The notes beneath the pieces were generated by a model, which was given only the letters and a program-made list of their open reading frames with translations, was not told the origin of the DNA and ran no database searches. The translations under genes were made by a program, and so were the position numbers. Positions 16,859-25,279 of a DNA stretch of 64,000 nt are shown here, piece by piece (within the stretch, counting starts at the first letter, position 1; each line of letters opens with the position of its first letter). The DNA comes from Microbacterium oxydans (GTDB lineage Bacteria > Actinomycetota > Actinomycetes > Actinomycetales > Microbacteriaceae). Where the stretch lies: positions 124,001 to 188,000 of the forward strand of contig NZ_FMIR01000019.1 of NCBI RefSeq assembly GCF_900095745.1. Direction: 5' to 3'.

Positions 16859-18199
16859 TCACCCCACCACCCGATTGATCGCGGGGACCGTGTATCGGCG
16901 GTCGAGAACGGCAGGGTCGGGTTCGTACATCCGCATCACCGGCCGGAAGTCTCCGGCCGGTGCGGGAAGCCAGTTGGCCGCCGCCGTCGCATCTTCGGGT
17001 CGTTCATGGCTGATCGTGATGGTGAGAGCGCCTTCCGCATCGCGGACCAGGCCCGGGGTCCTGTCGCCGATGGAGTACCGCGCGATGGGATTCTCCACCA
17101 GGTAGAACTCCGGAACGGAGTACATCGTCAACGACCAGAAGGCGGACACGGGCGGCTCGGGGTCCAGACGCAGCGTGTATGTCCGGGCACCGGTGAGCTG
17201 TTCTCCGCGGTCGTCGACGTACGTCATGATGTACGCCGCTTCGTAGGGGTGGTTGCCCCATAGGCCGCCGAGTGCGGCAGCTGCGCGTTCGGCGATTCGC
17301 AGTTCGGGGTCGGTCATCTTGAAGCGGTCGTCATCCAGGGCACCGACCTCGAAGTAGTCGAGGTTGTAGTCGAAGGCGTGGAAGGTGAGCTTCCACCCGT
17401 TCTCTTCCGGGCTGGAGCCGTGCGTCAGGATCGTATGGAGGGTCTCCTTGGCGGCATCCATGTCGCCGACCAGGCGCGCGGCGTCGGAGAGCGGCATCGA
17501 CGCATAGGGTGATGCGCCCCGCACGGCGATCCCCGTCGAGGCGAGCGAGTCCTGCAACGGACGATCACGCTGTGCGGGTGGGAACTGCTGCGACCAGACG
17601 CGGAGCTTCTCGAGGAAGAGCGCGCTCCCCGGCACGTCGGGATCCGGGACGGCGAGGCCTGCAGGAACGGCATCAGGATCTCGCGGCGTCAGCGTCGTGG
17701 CGTCCTGGAGTGCGTGTACTTCGGGGAGCTCGTGATCACCGCTCACTGCCCAGCGTCCGACTATCGAGGCGATCGTCGTCGGGAATCGGATCACGACCGT
17801 ATCTCCGGCGTCGCCGGTCCAAGACGGCGGGACGAGGAGGAACCTCCCCGCGCCCGTTCCGGTCGCGCGATGTCCGACGTAGGCGAAGTTGTTCGTCCAT
17901 GCGTCGACGAACTGGAGGACGTAATAGCGGCCAGCAGTGTCAGGGACCTGCAGCTCGACCGGGCCGACACTGAGGTCGACCTGCGCCATCGAATACAGCG
18001 TGTCGTTGTTGATCGTGACGAACGTGTCTGCCGGCCCTGCGAGCGTCCGAGCGTGGCTGAAGGTGTTGAACCGGGCGGCGGGGTTGGCGCCGACCCCGGT
18101 GGTCGTGTAGCGCGTGACCTGATCGAGGTTGAACACGAGCGGGAAACCGTAAAGGTAGGCCTGGGTGATCGTCGAACGATCGGCATCGAGGGCTGTCAT
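16859..18199 (-). CDS. DUF1254/DUF1214 domain protein
   Basis: 446 residues. N-terminal DUF1254 (ITQAYLYGFPLVFNLDQV, then NNDTLYSMAQVDLSVGPV) and C-terminal DUF1214 (YTLRLDPEPPVSAFWSLTMY, then ARYSIGDRTPGL). The pair is widespread in bacteria; the biochemical role is not established. No signal peptide is evident. The ATG at 18199 is 7 bases after a TAGCCT hexamer (18207-18212), so a leaderless transcript is likely and this start was preferred over an upstream ATG at 18247 whose purine tract is too close. Confidence 0.8.
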   Translation of the reverse strand: MTALDADRSTITQAYLYGFPLVFNLDQVTRYTTTGVGANPAARFNTFSHARTLAGPADTFVTINNDTLYSMAQVDLSVGPVELQVPDTAGRYYVLQFVDAWTNNFAYVGHRATGTGAGRFLLVPPSWTGDAGDTVVIRFPTTIASIVGRWAVSGDHELPEVHALQDATTLTPRDPDAVPAGLAVPDPDVPGSALFLEKLRVWSQQFPPAQRDRPLQDSLASTGIAVRGASPYASMPLSDAARLVGDMDAAKETLHTILTHGSSPEENGWKLTFHAFDYNLDYFEVGALDDDRFKMTDPELRIAERAAAALGGLWGNHPYEAAYIMTYVDDRGEQLTGARTYTLRLDPEPPVSAFWSLTMYSVPEFYLVENPIARYSIGDRTPGLVRDAEGALTITISHERPEDATAAANWLPAPAGDFRPVMRMYEPDPAVLDRRYTVPAINRVVG

Positions 18200-18206
18200 G
18201 CGGATC

Positions 18207-18212
18207 AGGCTA
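18207..18212 (-). promoter_or_regulatory. -10 element of a leaderless promoter for the DUF1254 gene
   Basis: On the minus strand TAGCCT is followed by 7 bases and the ATG at 18199. Confidence 0.45.
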
Positions 18213-18298
18213 TCCAGAGCCGTTCGCGTGCAGGGGGAGGAGATCATCCCCCTCGGATGAGGTCACTCGTGCGTTGCCTCGCGTCGCCTGCGGACAAC

Positions 18299-18337
18299 GA
18301 AGAAGGCCCCGGATCCAGGGGATCCGGGGCCTTCTTC
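18299..18337 (-). terminator. Strong intrinsic terminator downstream of tRNA-Leu(GAG)
   Basis: Perfect 17-base arms (18299-18315 and 18321-18337) with a 5-base loop CAGGG form a GC-rich stem. On the minus strand the stem ends in ...CCTTCTTC and follows the tRNA 3' end by 6 bases. It insulates the tRNA from the DUF1254 gene. Confidence 0.85.
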
Positions 18338-18343
18338 TTCCTG

Positions 18344-18426
18344 TGCGCGGAGGGGGACTTGAACCCCCACGCCCTTACGGGCACTACGACCTCAACGTAG
18401 CGCGTCTACCATTCCGCCACCCGCGC
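18344..18426 (-). tRNA. tRNA-Leu (anticodon GAG)
   Basis: 83 nucleotides on the minus strand. Acceptor GCGCGGG pairs with TCCGCGC (one G-U), discriminator A, CCA not encoded. Class II structure with GTGGCGGAATGGTAGACGC D-arm, anticodon stem CTACG/CGTAG with loop TTGAGGT (anticodon GAG), long variable arm TGCCCGTAAGGGCGT and T-arm GGGGGTTCAAGTCCCCC. Reads CUC/CUU leucine codons. Confidence 0.96.
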
Positions 18427-18525
18427 AGGTTTTGGATGATCGTTGCCGACCGAAGAATGACATTACCACGTTCCCCGCGGCCTCTCGAACCGAGCGGTAC
18501 GCCCGGGCGTGGCACGCGGTTTCGA

Positions 18526-18531
18526 TAGCCT
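18526..18531 (+). promoter_or_regulatory. -10 element of a leaderless promoter for the M20 peptidase
   Basis: TAGCCT followed by 7 bases and the ATG at 18539. Confidence 0.5.
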
Positions 18532-18538
18532 GGAGCAC

Positions 18539-19834
18539 ATGACCGATCCCTCTCTTCCCGAGGTCGTGCGCATCGCCAGCGACCTCATCCGCTTCGACAC
18601 ATCCAACTTCGGCGGAGGGAATGCGAAGGGCGAGCGCGAGGCCGCGGAGTACGTGGGCGCCTACCTCGAGGAACTCGGGCTCGATGTCGAGTACTACGAG
18701 CCGATCGCCCGCCGGACGAACGTGATGGCTCGTGTCCCCGGCCGCGATCGAAGCAAACCCGCACTCGTCGTTCACGGTCATCTCGACGTCGTGCCCGCGA
18801 TGGCCGACGACTGGAGCGTCGATCCGTTCGCCGGCCTCGTCCAGGACGGCATGCTGTGGGGACGCGGCGCCGTGGACATGAAGAACATGAACGCGATGAT
18901 CCTCACCTCCGTCGCCGAGATCCTGCGGGCGGGGGAGCAGCCGGAGCGCGACCTCATCCTGGCGTTCTTCGCCGATGAGGAGAACGGGGGCGTCGAAGGT
19001 TCGGCTCTCGTCGTCCAGAACCGCCCGGAGTGGTTCGAGGGGGCGACGGCCGCGATCAGCGAGGTCGGGGGTTACTCGATCACTGTCGATGACCGACGTG
19101 CGTACCTGTTGCAAGTCGGCGAGAAGGCGCTGATCTGGATCCGTCTGGTGGCGAAGGGGCGCGCGGGCCACGGCAGCCGCCTGCACGATGACAATGCCGT
19201 GACGAAGCTCGCGGAGGCCGTCGCGGCGATCGGGCGCACGCGCTGGCCGATCCGTCTGACGCCGACGACCACGGCATTGCTGGAGGGACTCAGCGCATTG
19301 AGCGGGCGCAGCGCCGACGACCCCGATGCCCTCGCCGCTGCCGCTGGCCCCGCGGAGGCGTTCCTGAGGTCATCGTTCCGAACCACCACGAATCCCACGG
19401 CTCTGACCGCCGGATACAAGCACAACGTCATTCCGGAGCGTGCCGAGGCACTCATCGATGTCCGCGTTATCCCCGGGACCGAAGACGATGTGCTCGCCGA
19501 GTTGCAGCAGATCGTCGGTGACGACATCGAGATTCAGACGGTCGTCCGTGACATCGGCATGGAGACACCGTTCGAGGGCGAGCTCGTCGAGGCGATGGTG
19601 GCCAGCATCGGCCGGCATGACCCCGGCGTGCCGGTGATCCCCTACCTCCTGGGCGCCGGCACCGACAACAAGGCGCTGGCCTACCTGGGCATCACCGGGT
19701 ACGGCTTCGCGCCGTTGAAGCTCCCCGCTGACTTGGACTTCACAGGCATGTTCCACGGAGTCGATGAGCGAGTACCCGTAGAATCGCTTGTCTTCGGCCA
19801 GCGGGTGCTGGCCGATCTGCTGCGCACGTACTGA
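18539..19834 (+). CDS. M20 family metallopeptidase/deacylase
   Basis: 431 residues of the ArgE/DapE/CPG2 family. Metal ligands: HGHLDVV (His79-Asp83 region), GRGAVDMKN, the catalytic/ligand pair FADEENGG and the distal GAGTDNKAL region; the dimerisation domain starts around GRAGHGSRLHDDNAV. Two zinc ions hydrolyse an amide bond; the substrate is not predictable. A similar M20 gene lies near uppP in Mycobacterium (Rv2141c region). ATG 18539 is leaderless by position (TAGCCT-N7-ATG). Confidence 0.9.
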   Translation: MTDPSLPEVVRIASDLIRFDTSNFGGGNAKGEREAAEYVGAYLEELGLDVEYYEPIARRTNVMARVPGRDRSKPALVVHGHLDVVPAMADDWSVDPFAGLVQDGMLWGRGAVDMKNMNAMILTSVAEILRAGEQPERDLILAFFADEENGGVEGSALVVQNRPEWFEGATAAISEVGGYSITVDDRRAYLLQVGEKALIWIRLVAKGRAGHGSRLHDDNAVTKLAEAVAAIGRTRWPIRLTPTTTALLEGLSALSGRSADDPDALAAAAGPAEAFLRSSFRTTTNPTALTAGYKHNVIPERAEALIDVRVIPGTEDDVLAELQQIVGDDIEIQTVVRDIGMETPFEGELVEAMVASIGRHDPGVPVIPYLLGAGTDNKALAYLGITGYGFAPLKLPADLDFTGMFHGVDERVPVESLVFGQRVLADLLRTY

Positions 19835-19876
19835 GCGCCGCCCGCTCCGTGCCGTCACCACAACGAAAGCCTCTCC

Positions 19877-20701
19877 ATGCACTTGTTCGAAGCACTGATC
19901 CTGGGCATCGTCCAGGGACTCACCGAGTTCCTCCCGATCTCCTCCAGCGCCCACCTGCGCATTCTCGGCACGTTCCTCCCTTCGGGTGAGGATCCGGGTG
20001 CGGCCTTCACCGCGATCACGCAGATCGGCACCGAGGCCGCGGTCGTCGTGTTCTTCTGGCGCGACATCGTGCGGATCATCGGCCAGTGGTTCCGCTCCCT
20101 CGTCGGCAAAGCTCCGCGCAACGATCCCGACGCGCGGATGGGCTGGATGATCATCATCGGCAGCATCCCGATCGTGGTGCTCGGCCTGCTCTTCCAGGAT
20201 CAGATCGAGACCGTGCTCCGCTCGATGTGGATCGTCGCGATCATGCTCATCGTCTTCGGCATCCTGCTCGGCATCGCCGACCACGTCGGGGCGAAGCGCC
20301 GGAAGCTGAACGACCTCACGTACCCCCACGGCATCGCCTTCGGCTTCGCGCAGGCGCTGGCGCTGATCCCGGGCGTCTCCCGCTCGGGCGGCACCATCAC
20401 GATGGGTCTCTTCCTCGGTTACGAGCGCGCCGCTGCCGCCCGCTACGCCTTCCTGCTCGCGATCCCGGCAGTGTTCGGCAGTGGCTTCTACCAGGTGTTC
20501 AAGAGTTGGGACGAGCCGTCGTTCTTCTCGTTCGGCGACACGCTCGCGGCGACGGGTATCGCTTTCGTGGTCGCACTCGGCGTCATCGCGTTCTTCATGA
20601 ACTGGATCTCGAAGCGCAGCTTCCTGCCGTTCGTGATCTACCGGATCCTGCTCGGCTCGGTCCTCCTGGTCCTGCTCGGCACCGGGGCGATCGCAGCCTG
20701 A
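19877..20701 (+). CDS. uppP: Undecaprenyl-diphosphatase
   Basis: 274-residue polytopic membrane enzyme that recycles undecaprenyl diphosphate to the monophosphate carrier for peptidoglycan and other wall polymers; overproduction gives bacitracin tolerance. Diagnostic motifs are [17 protein letters not shown] near the N-terminus, with the catalytic Glu, and [11 protein letters not shown]. About seven to eight membrane segments. 42 bases downstream of the M20 gene and probably in the same transcript. Ends 7 bases before the convergent PAC2 gene. Confidence 0.95.
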   Translation: MHLFEALILGIVQGLTEFLPISSSAHLRILGTFLPSGEDPGAAFTAITQIGTEAAVVVFFWRDIVRIIGQWFRSLVGKAPRNDPDARMGWMIIIGSIPIVVLGLLFQDQIETVLRSMWIVAIMLIVFGILLGIADHVGAKRRKLNDLTYPHGIAFGFAQALALIPGVSRSGGTITMGLFLGYERAAAARYAFLLAIPAVFGSGFYQVFKSWDEPSFFSFGDTLAATGIAFVVALGVIAFFMNWISKRSFLPFVIYRILLGSVLLVLLGTGAIAA

Positions 20702-20708
20702 TCCGGCC

Positions 20709-21557
20709 TCAGCGCTTGCGGTCTCCTGGACCGTCGTCGCGACGGCGGAGATACCGCTCGAACGCCTGCGCGATCGCATCGCCGGACGCCTCGGGGGAGT
20801 CCCACGTGTCACGCGTGCGCTCGAGCTGACGGATGTACTCGGCCATGTCTTCGTCCTCCGACGCGGCCGCATCGATCGAGGCCTCCCAGGCCGCGGCCTC
20901 GGTCCGCAGCGTCTGCCGATCCACGTCGGCGCCGGTCAGCTCCTCGAGCCGGTCGAGCAGGGCGAGAGTCACCTTGGGCGAAGGCGTCGCAGACGCGACG
21001 TAGTGCGGCACGCTGGCCCACAGGCTGGCTGTGGGGATCCCCGCGTTCTCTGCGAAGTGCTCGATGACGGAGAGGATGCCGACCGGCCCCTCGTAGAGCG
21101 AACGCTCCAGATCGTGCGCTTCGCGGACCTGCTCGTTCTGGCTGGACGCGAAGATGGAGATCGGCCGCGTGTGCGGGACGTCCGAGAGCATCGCGCCGAG
21201 GGTGACGAGTCCGGTGATGTCGTCGCGCAGAGCCACATCGATGAACTCCGAGGCGAACGACTGCCAGGTGCGGGCCGGCTCCGCGCCGGTCAGGAGCCAG
21301 AACTCGGGTCCGGGACCGGGATCGCGCGGACGCCAGAGGCCTGCTTCCGGCCACGTCAGCTGGCGCCGGCCCTCACCGTCCATCCGACTCGACGGTCGTG
21401 TGTACTGGTAGTCGAAGTACAGTTCGGGATCGACGGAGTGCACGAGATCGTAGTCCGACGACGCGCGCAGCGCTTCGATGGCGCCGCTCGCCGCTTCACC
21501 GGCATCGTTCCAGCCGTCGAAGGCCGCGATGACGATGCGCTGACCGAGAACATCCAT
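20709..21557 (-). CDS. PAC2-family protein
   Basis: 282 residues of the PAC2 (proteasome assembly chaperone 2-like) family: IVIAAFDGWNDAGEAASGAIEAL at the start and ITGLVTLGAMLSDVPHTRP, EGPVGILSVIEHFAENAGIP in the core. In actinobacteria the homologue (Rv2125) is near the Pup-proteasome locus, but the family is also found without proteasomes and its role is unknown. ATG 21557 with AGGGAG upstream; a TAGCCT box on the minus strand at 21595-21600 may be its -10. The C-terminal quarter is acidic and charged. Confidence 0.85.
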   Translation of the reverse strand: MDVLGQRIVIAAFDGWNDAGEAASGAIEALRASSDYDLVHSVDPELYFDYQYTRPSSRMDGEGRRQLTWPEAGLWRPRDPGPGPEFWLLTGAEPARTWQSFASEFIDVALRDDITGLVTLGAMLSDVPHTRPISIFASSQNEQVREAHDLERSLYEGPVGILSVIEHFAENAGIPTASLWASVPHYVASATPSPKVTLALLDRLEELTGADVDRQTLRTEAAAWEASIDAAASEDEDMAEYIRQLERTRDTWDSPEASGDAIAQAFERYLRRRDDGPGDRKR

Positions 21558-21634
21558 CGAGGGCTCCCTTCGAGATCGTGGACGAGATCCTTCCAGGCTA
21601 GTCCGCGACGGCGGGATGCGGGCGGTACCCCGGC

Positions 21635-21640
21635 TAGCAT
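21635..21640 (+). promoter_or_regulatory. -10 element of a leaderless promoter for the HAD gene
   Basis: TAGCAT followed by 7 bases and a GTG at 21648. An ATG at 21639 overlaps this hexamer and is therefore less likely to be the start. Confidence 0.45.
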
Positions 21641-21647
21641 GGGTTCA

Positions 21648-22328
21648 GTGAGTAGAAAGCCCAGCGCGGTCCTGTGGGACATGGATGGAACGCTCGTCGA
21701 CACCGAACCGTATTGGATGGCGGCCGAGACGGCACTGGTCGAATCCTTTGGCGGGTCCTGGAGCCACGAGGATGCGCTGCAGCTCGTCGGAAGCGGTCTG
21801 CTCGACAGCGCGGTGATCCTGCAGCGGGCCGGCGTCGCGATGGAGGCCCAGGCGATCGTCGATCATCTGACAGACGCCGTGCAGGACTCGCTCCGCACCA
21901 GCGGCGTACCTTTCCGCCCGGGTGCTCGCGAACTGCTCCGCGACCTGCGGAGCGCGGGAATTCCGACGGGTCTCGTGACGATGTCGCTGCGGAGGATGGC
22001 ACTGAGCGTGGTCGATCTGATCGATTTCGAGGCGTTCGACCTTGTCGTGGCCGGGGACGATGTGGACAACCCCAAGCCGCACCCCGAGCCCTACCTGCAG
22101 GCAGCGGCACTCCTCGACGTCGACATCACCGACGTGATCGTCATCGAGGACTCTCCGACCGGCGTCCGCGCCGGACTCGCCTCGGGTGCGCTGACGCTCG
22201 CGGTGCCACATATCGTCCCGCTCGACCATCTCGGCGCGCACCAGCTGTGGCCGACACTCGCCGGCAGGAGCGCCGGCGATCTCAACGATCTCTTCGACAG
22301 CATCAACGTCGCGACAGGAGCTTCCTGA
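21648..22328 (+). CDS. HAD-superfamily hydrolase (beta-phosphoglucomutase-like)
   Basis: 226 residues. Motif I WDMDGTLVDTEPY with nucleophile Asp11 and Asp13, helical cap, motif II GLVTMS, motif III Lys in NPKPHPEPYLQAA and motif IV VIVIEDSPTGVRAGLASG. Members dephosphorylate small sugar or nucleotide phosphates; substrate unknown. The GTG at 21648 was chosen from the leaderless promoter spacing; an ATG 9 bases upstream would add three residues. Its stop overlaps the trmI start by one base, so the pair is an operon. Confidence 0.88.
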   Translation: MSRKPSAVLWDMDGTLVDTEPYWMAAETALVESFGGSWSHEDALQLVGSGLLDSAVILQRAGVAMEAQAIVDHLTDAVQDSLRTSGVPFRPGARELLRDLRSAGIPTGLVTMSLRRMALSVVDLIDFEAFDLVVAGDDVDNPKPHPEPYLQAAALLDVDITDVIVIEDSPTGVRAGLASGALTLAVPHIVPLDHLGAHQLWPTLAGRSAGDLNDLFDSINVATGAS

Positions 22329-23347
22329 TGACCGAAAGCCGCGTACCGAGGCCTAGTGGTCCGTTCCGACCGGGCGACCGAGTGCAGCTGACCGGCCCGA
22401 AGGGTCGCCTGCACACGGTGACGCTCCGCAAGGACGGGGAGCTGCACACGCACCAGGGCGTGCTGCGCCATCGCGACCTGATCGGCCTTCCCGACGGCTC
22501 GGTCGTGGCCAACAGCTCCGGACACGACTATCTGGCGCTCCGTCCGTTGCTGAAAGACTTCGCGATGTCGATGCCGCGGGGCGCGGCGATCGTGTACCCG
22601 AAGGATGCGGCGCAGATCGTGATGCAGGCCGACATCTTCCCGGGCGCGACGGTCGTCGAGGCCGGGGTCGGATCCGGGGCGCTCTCCCTCTCCCTCCTTC
22701 GGGCCGTCGGGCCGGTAGGAAACCTGATCTCGTTCGAACGCCGCGAGGACTTCGCCGACGTCGCCCGCGGCAACGTGGAGACGTTCTTCGGCGAACACCC
22801 TGACACCTGGCGCGTCGTCGTGGGCGACCTCGTCGAGTCGCTCCCGAATGAGGTGCCGGCCGGCACCGTCGACCGGGTGGTACTGGACATGCTCGCTCCC
22901 TGGGAATGCATGGACGCCGTGGCCGATGCGCTCACTCCCGGCGGCGTGGTCCTCTGCTACGTGGCCACGGCGACGCAGCTCTCGCGCGTCGCGGAGTACA
23001 TCCGTGGCACGGGACTCTTCACCGATCCCGATGCCTCCGAGACCATGGTCCGCGGGTGGCATGTCGAAGGCCTCGCGGTGCGCCCCGATCACCGGATGGT
23101 CGCACACACGGGGTTCCTTCTCACCGCTCGACGGCTCGCGCCGGGCGCGATCGCGCCATCGGTCAAGCGACGCGCTTCCAAGAGCAGCTACGGCGACGAG
23201 GATGTCGAGGCGTGGACGCCCGGCGCCGTCGGCGACCGCGAGATCAGTGACAAGAACCTGCGCAAGCGGGCGCGGGAAGCCGAGAAGGCTGCCGAAGGGG
23301 CACGCCTTGCTGCGGCGTCGCGCGATTCCGGGCACGCGACGGAATAG
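22328..23347 (+). CDS. trmI: tRNA (adenine-58-N1)-methyltransferase
   Basis: 339 residues. An N-terminal beta domain (PFRPGDRVQLTGPKGRLHTVTL) leads to a Rossmann SAM domain with VVEAGVGSGALSLSLL (~residues 108-123), the acidic ribose-binding FERRED, and the catalytic LDMLAPWECM. Makes m1A58 in the T-loop of tRNAs, as for Rv2118c of M. tuberculosis. The C-terminal ~50 residues form a charged helix (SDKNLRKRAREAEKAAEGA) beyond the conserved domain. Overlaps the HAD stop (TGATG). Confidence 0.94.
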   Translation: MTESRVPRPSGPFRPGDRVQLTGPKGRLHTVTLRKDGELHTHQGVLRHRDLIGLPDGSVVANSSGHDYLALRPLLKDFAMSMPRGAAIVYPKDAAQIVMQADIFPGATVVEAGVGSGALSLSLLRAVGPVGNLISFERREDFADVARGNVETFFGEHPDTWRVVVGDLVESLPNEVPAGTVDRVVLDMLAPWECMDAVADALTPGGVVLCYVATATQLSRVAEYIRGTGLFTDPDASETMVRGWHVEGLAVRPDHRMVAHTGFLLTARRLAPGAIAPSVKRRASKSSYGDEDVEAWTPGAVGDREISDKNLRKRAREAEKAAEGARLAAASRDSGHATE

Positions 23348-23350
23348 ACT
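23345..23350 (+). promoter_or_regulatory. -10 element of a leaderless promoter for the FKBP-type lipoprotein
   Basis: TAGACT includes the trmI stop codon and is followed by 7 bases and the GTG at 23358. Confidence 0.5.
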
Positions 23351-23357
23351 GGAGCGC

Positions 23358-24290
23358 GTGCGTAAAACGTCCGCCGTTCTGGCCACACTCAGCCTCGCCG
23401 TCCTCGCCCTGACCGGGTGCACAGCAGCGGGACCCGACGGCGGCGACGCCTGCGACCGCGGGGCCGGGTCGAACGAGATCCGTGACGCCGTCACCGTGGA
23501 AGGCGACGTCGGATCGGCTCCGGACGTCAGCGTGTTCAGCCCGCTGCACCTCAAGGAGACCGCCTTCGCCGACACGACAGTGGGCGACGGCCGGCAGATC
23601 CTCGACAACACGCAGGCCCTCGTGGTGGAGCTCTCGATCTTCAGCGGTGAGACCGGCAAGCAGGTCTACGCGACGTCGTACGACGAGGCCAAGGGACAGG
23701 TCTCCACGGCCGACTACTGGGCGACGCAGTCGCCCGGACTCGAGTCGGTGTTCGAGTGCGCGACGGCGGGATCCCGGATCGTCGCGGCCCTCACGCCGGA
23801 AGATTTCGGCGCCAACAACCTGGAGGGGTTCGGTCTCGCGGCCGACGACAACGCGGTGTTCGTCATCGACGTGGTCGATGTGTTCCTCTCCCGGGCCGAG
23901 GGTTCCCTCCAGTTCAACGATGCGAAGGGCATGCCGACGGTGGTGCGAGCCCCCGATGGCACACCCGGCGTCATCATTCCCGACAGCGCAGCGCCGACGG
24001 AGCAGGTCGTGCAGACTCTCATCAAGGGAGACGGGGAAGAGGTCGAAGCGGGCCAGATCCCGCTTCTGAACGTGATGGCCGTGGGCTGGGATGACAAGAA
24101 GGTCATCAACAGCACGTGGGGCCAGGGACCGACAGGTGACCTCTCGACCTCGGCTCCCAGCGTCGCAGAGGCCATCGTCGGCAAGACCGTGGGCTCGCAG
24201 ATCCTCGTCGTGACCCCGGCAGGTGACGCCGGTCCTGCGGTCGCCTACGTCGTCGACATCCTGGGCGCAGTCACGGCGCCGACGCAGTGA
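23358..24290 (+). CDS. FKBP-type peptidyl-prolyl isomerase-like lipoprotein
   Basis: 310 residues. Signal peptide with lipobox LALTGC (lipidated Cys21), so it is anchored outside the membrane after Lgt/Lsp processing. The C-terminal part (VVQTLIKGDGEEVEAGQIPLLN..., ending GSQILVVTPAGDAG...) matches the FKBP fold seen in lipoproteins upstream of pafB in Microbacteriaceae and relatives; a preceding degenerate repeat of the same fold is likely. Presumed extracytoplasmic foldase or chaperone. GTG start leaderless by spacing. Stop overlaps the pafB start. Confidence 0.8.
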   Translation: MRKTSAVLATLSLAVLALTGCTAAGPDGGDACDRGAGSNEIRDAVTVEGDVGSAPDVSVFSPLHLKETAFADTTVGDGRQILDNTQALVVELSIFSGETGKQVYATSYDEAKGQVSTADYWATQSPGLESVFECATAGSRIVAALTPEDFGANNLEGFGLAADDNAVFVIDVVDVFLSRAEGSLQFNDAKGMPTVVRAPDGTPGVIIPDSAAPTEQVVQTLIKGDGEEVEAGQIPLLNVMAVGWDDKKVINSTWGQGPTGDLSTSAPSVAEAIVGKTVGSQILVVTPAGDAGPAVAYVVDILGAVTAPTQ

Positions 24291-25279
24291 TGGCCAGCCG
24301 GATCCCCGCGGAGGAACGCCTCACGAATCTCGTCGTGGCGCTGATGGCCACGGAGATCGGGCTGACCAAGCAGCAGATCCTCGACAACGTGTCCGGATAT
24401 CGGCAGCGGGCGGATGCGGGTACACGCTCCGACGCGCTGGAGAAGATGTTCGAGCGGGACAAGGACGAGCTGCGCACCCTCGGCGTGCCGATCGAGACGA
24501 TCGGGGACGCCGCCGATCCGAACGACCTCCGTGAAGCGAGATACCGTATTCCACAAGCGGAATACGACCTGCCCAGTGACATCGAGTTCTCCGCCGCCGA
24601 AATGGCCGTGCTGCAGCTGGCCGGCAGCGTCTGGAGTGCGGAGTCCGTCTCGGGCGATGCGCAGTCGGGCGTGCGCAAGATCCGCGCGTTGGGCATCGAC
24701 GGTGACGAGCCGATCATCGGCTTCGCCCCGCGCATCACCGCGCGCGACGCCGCATTCGCCCCGCTCCAGGATGCGATCGAGAGGTGCCGTGTGGTGACCT
24801 TCGACTACTTGAAACCGGGGGAGGATGCGCCTCGGCGGCGGCGGATCCGTCCGTTGGCACTGGTCGACTATGAGGCCCGGTGGCACGTGTTCGGCATCGA
24901 CGTGGACGTCGAGGAGGACAGGATGTTCCTGCTCAGTCGTATCGTCGGCGACGTCAAGGTGAGCACGACGACCTTCGACTCCGCACTCCGAAACGGGGCG
25001 GGGGAGCGGGCGCTCTCCGGGCTCGAACGCGTCGCTGCTGCGAACTCCGCTCTGCTGGAGGTCACGCCTGGCACCGAAGCCGCTCTTCGCCTGGGCCGAC
25101 GTGCCTCTTCAGCGCCGCAGGGGATCCGCGTCCCGTTCGTCGACCTGCACATCTTCGCCGATGAGCTCGCCTCCTACGGGCCCGAGGTGCGGGTGGTCGA
25201 ACCTGTCGCTTTGCGTGACGCGGTCATCGACCGGCTGCGGGCGGTCGTCGAGGCGCACACAGATCAGGGGAAGGCCTGA
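24290..25279 (+). CDS. pafB: PafB: WYL-domain DNA-damage regulator subunit
   Basis: 329 residues: N-terminal winged-HTH (ERLTNLVVALMATEIGLTKQQIL), linker helices, a WYL domain whose signature reads RWHVFGID around Trp198 rather than WYL, and a C-terminal WCX region. With PafC it forms a heterodimer that activates sigma-A promoters of the LexA-independent DNA-damage response in mycobacteria, probably sensing single-stranded nucleic acid. ATG 24290 overlaps the upstream stop by one base (a GTG at 24287 also possible); overlaps pafC by one base. The proteasome genes that normally precede it in mycobacteria are not here. Confidence 0.9.
   Translation: MASRIPAEERLTNLVVALMATEIGLTKQQILDNVSGYRQRADAGTRSDALEKMFERDKDELRTLGVPIETIGDAADPNDLREARYRIPQAEYDLPSDIEFSAAEMAVLQLAGSVWSAESVSGDAQSGVRKIRALGIDGDEPIIGFAPRITARDAAFAPLQDAIERCRVVTFDYLKPGEDAPRRRRIRPLALVDYEARWHVFGIDVDVEEDRMFLLSRIVGDVKVSTTTFDSALRNGAGERALSGLERVAAANSALLEVTPGTEAALRLGRRASSAPQGIRVPFVDLHIFADELASYGPEVRVVEPVALRDAVIDRLRAVVEAHTDQGKA

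Noticed and set aside
18181..18247. Upstream ATG at 18247 as start of the DUF1254 protein
   Set aside because: Its purine tract abuts the ATG and the extra residues match no family N-terminus; the ATG at 18199 has TAGCCT at leaderless spacing.
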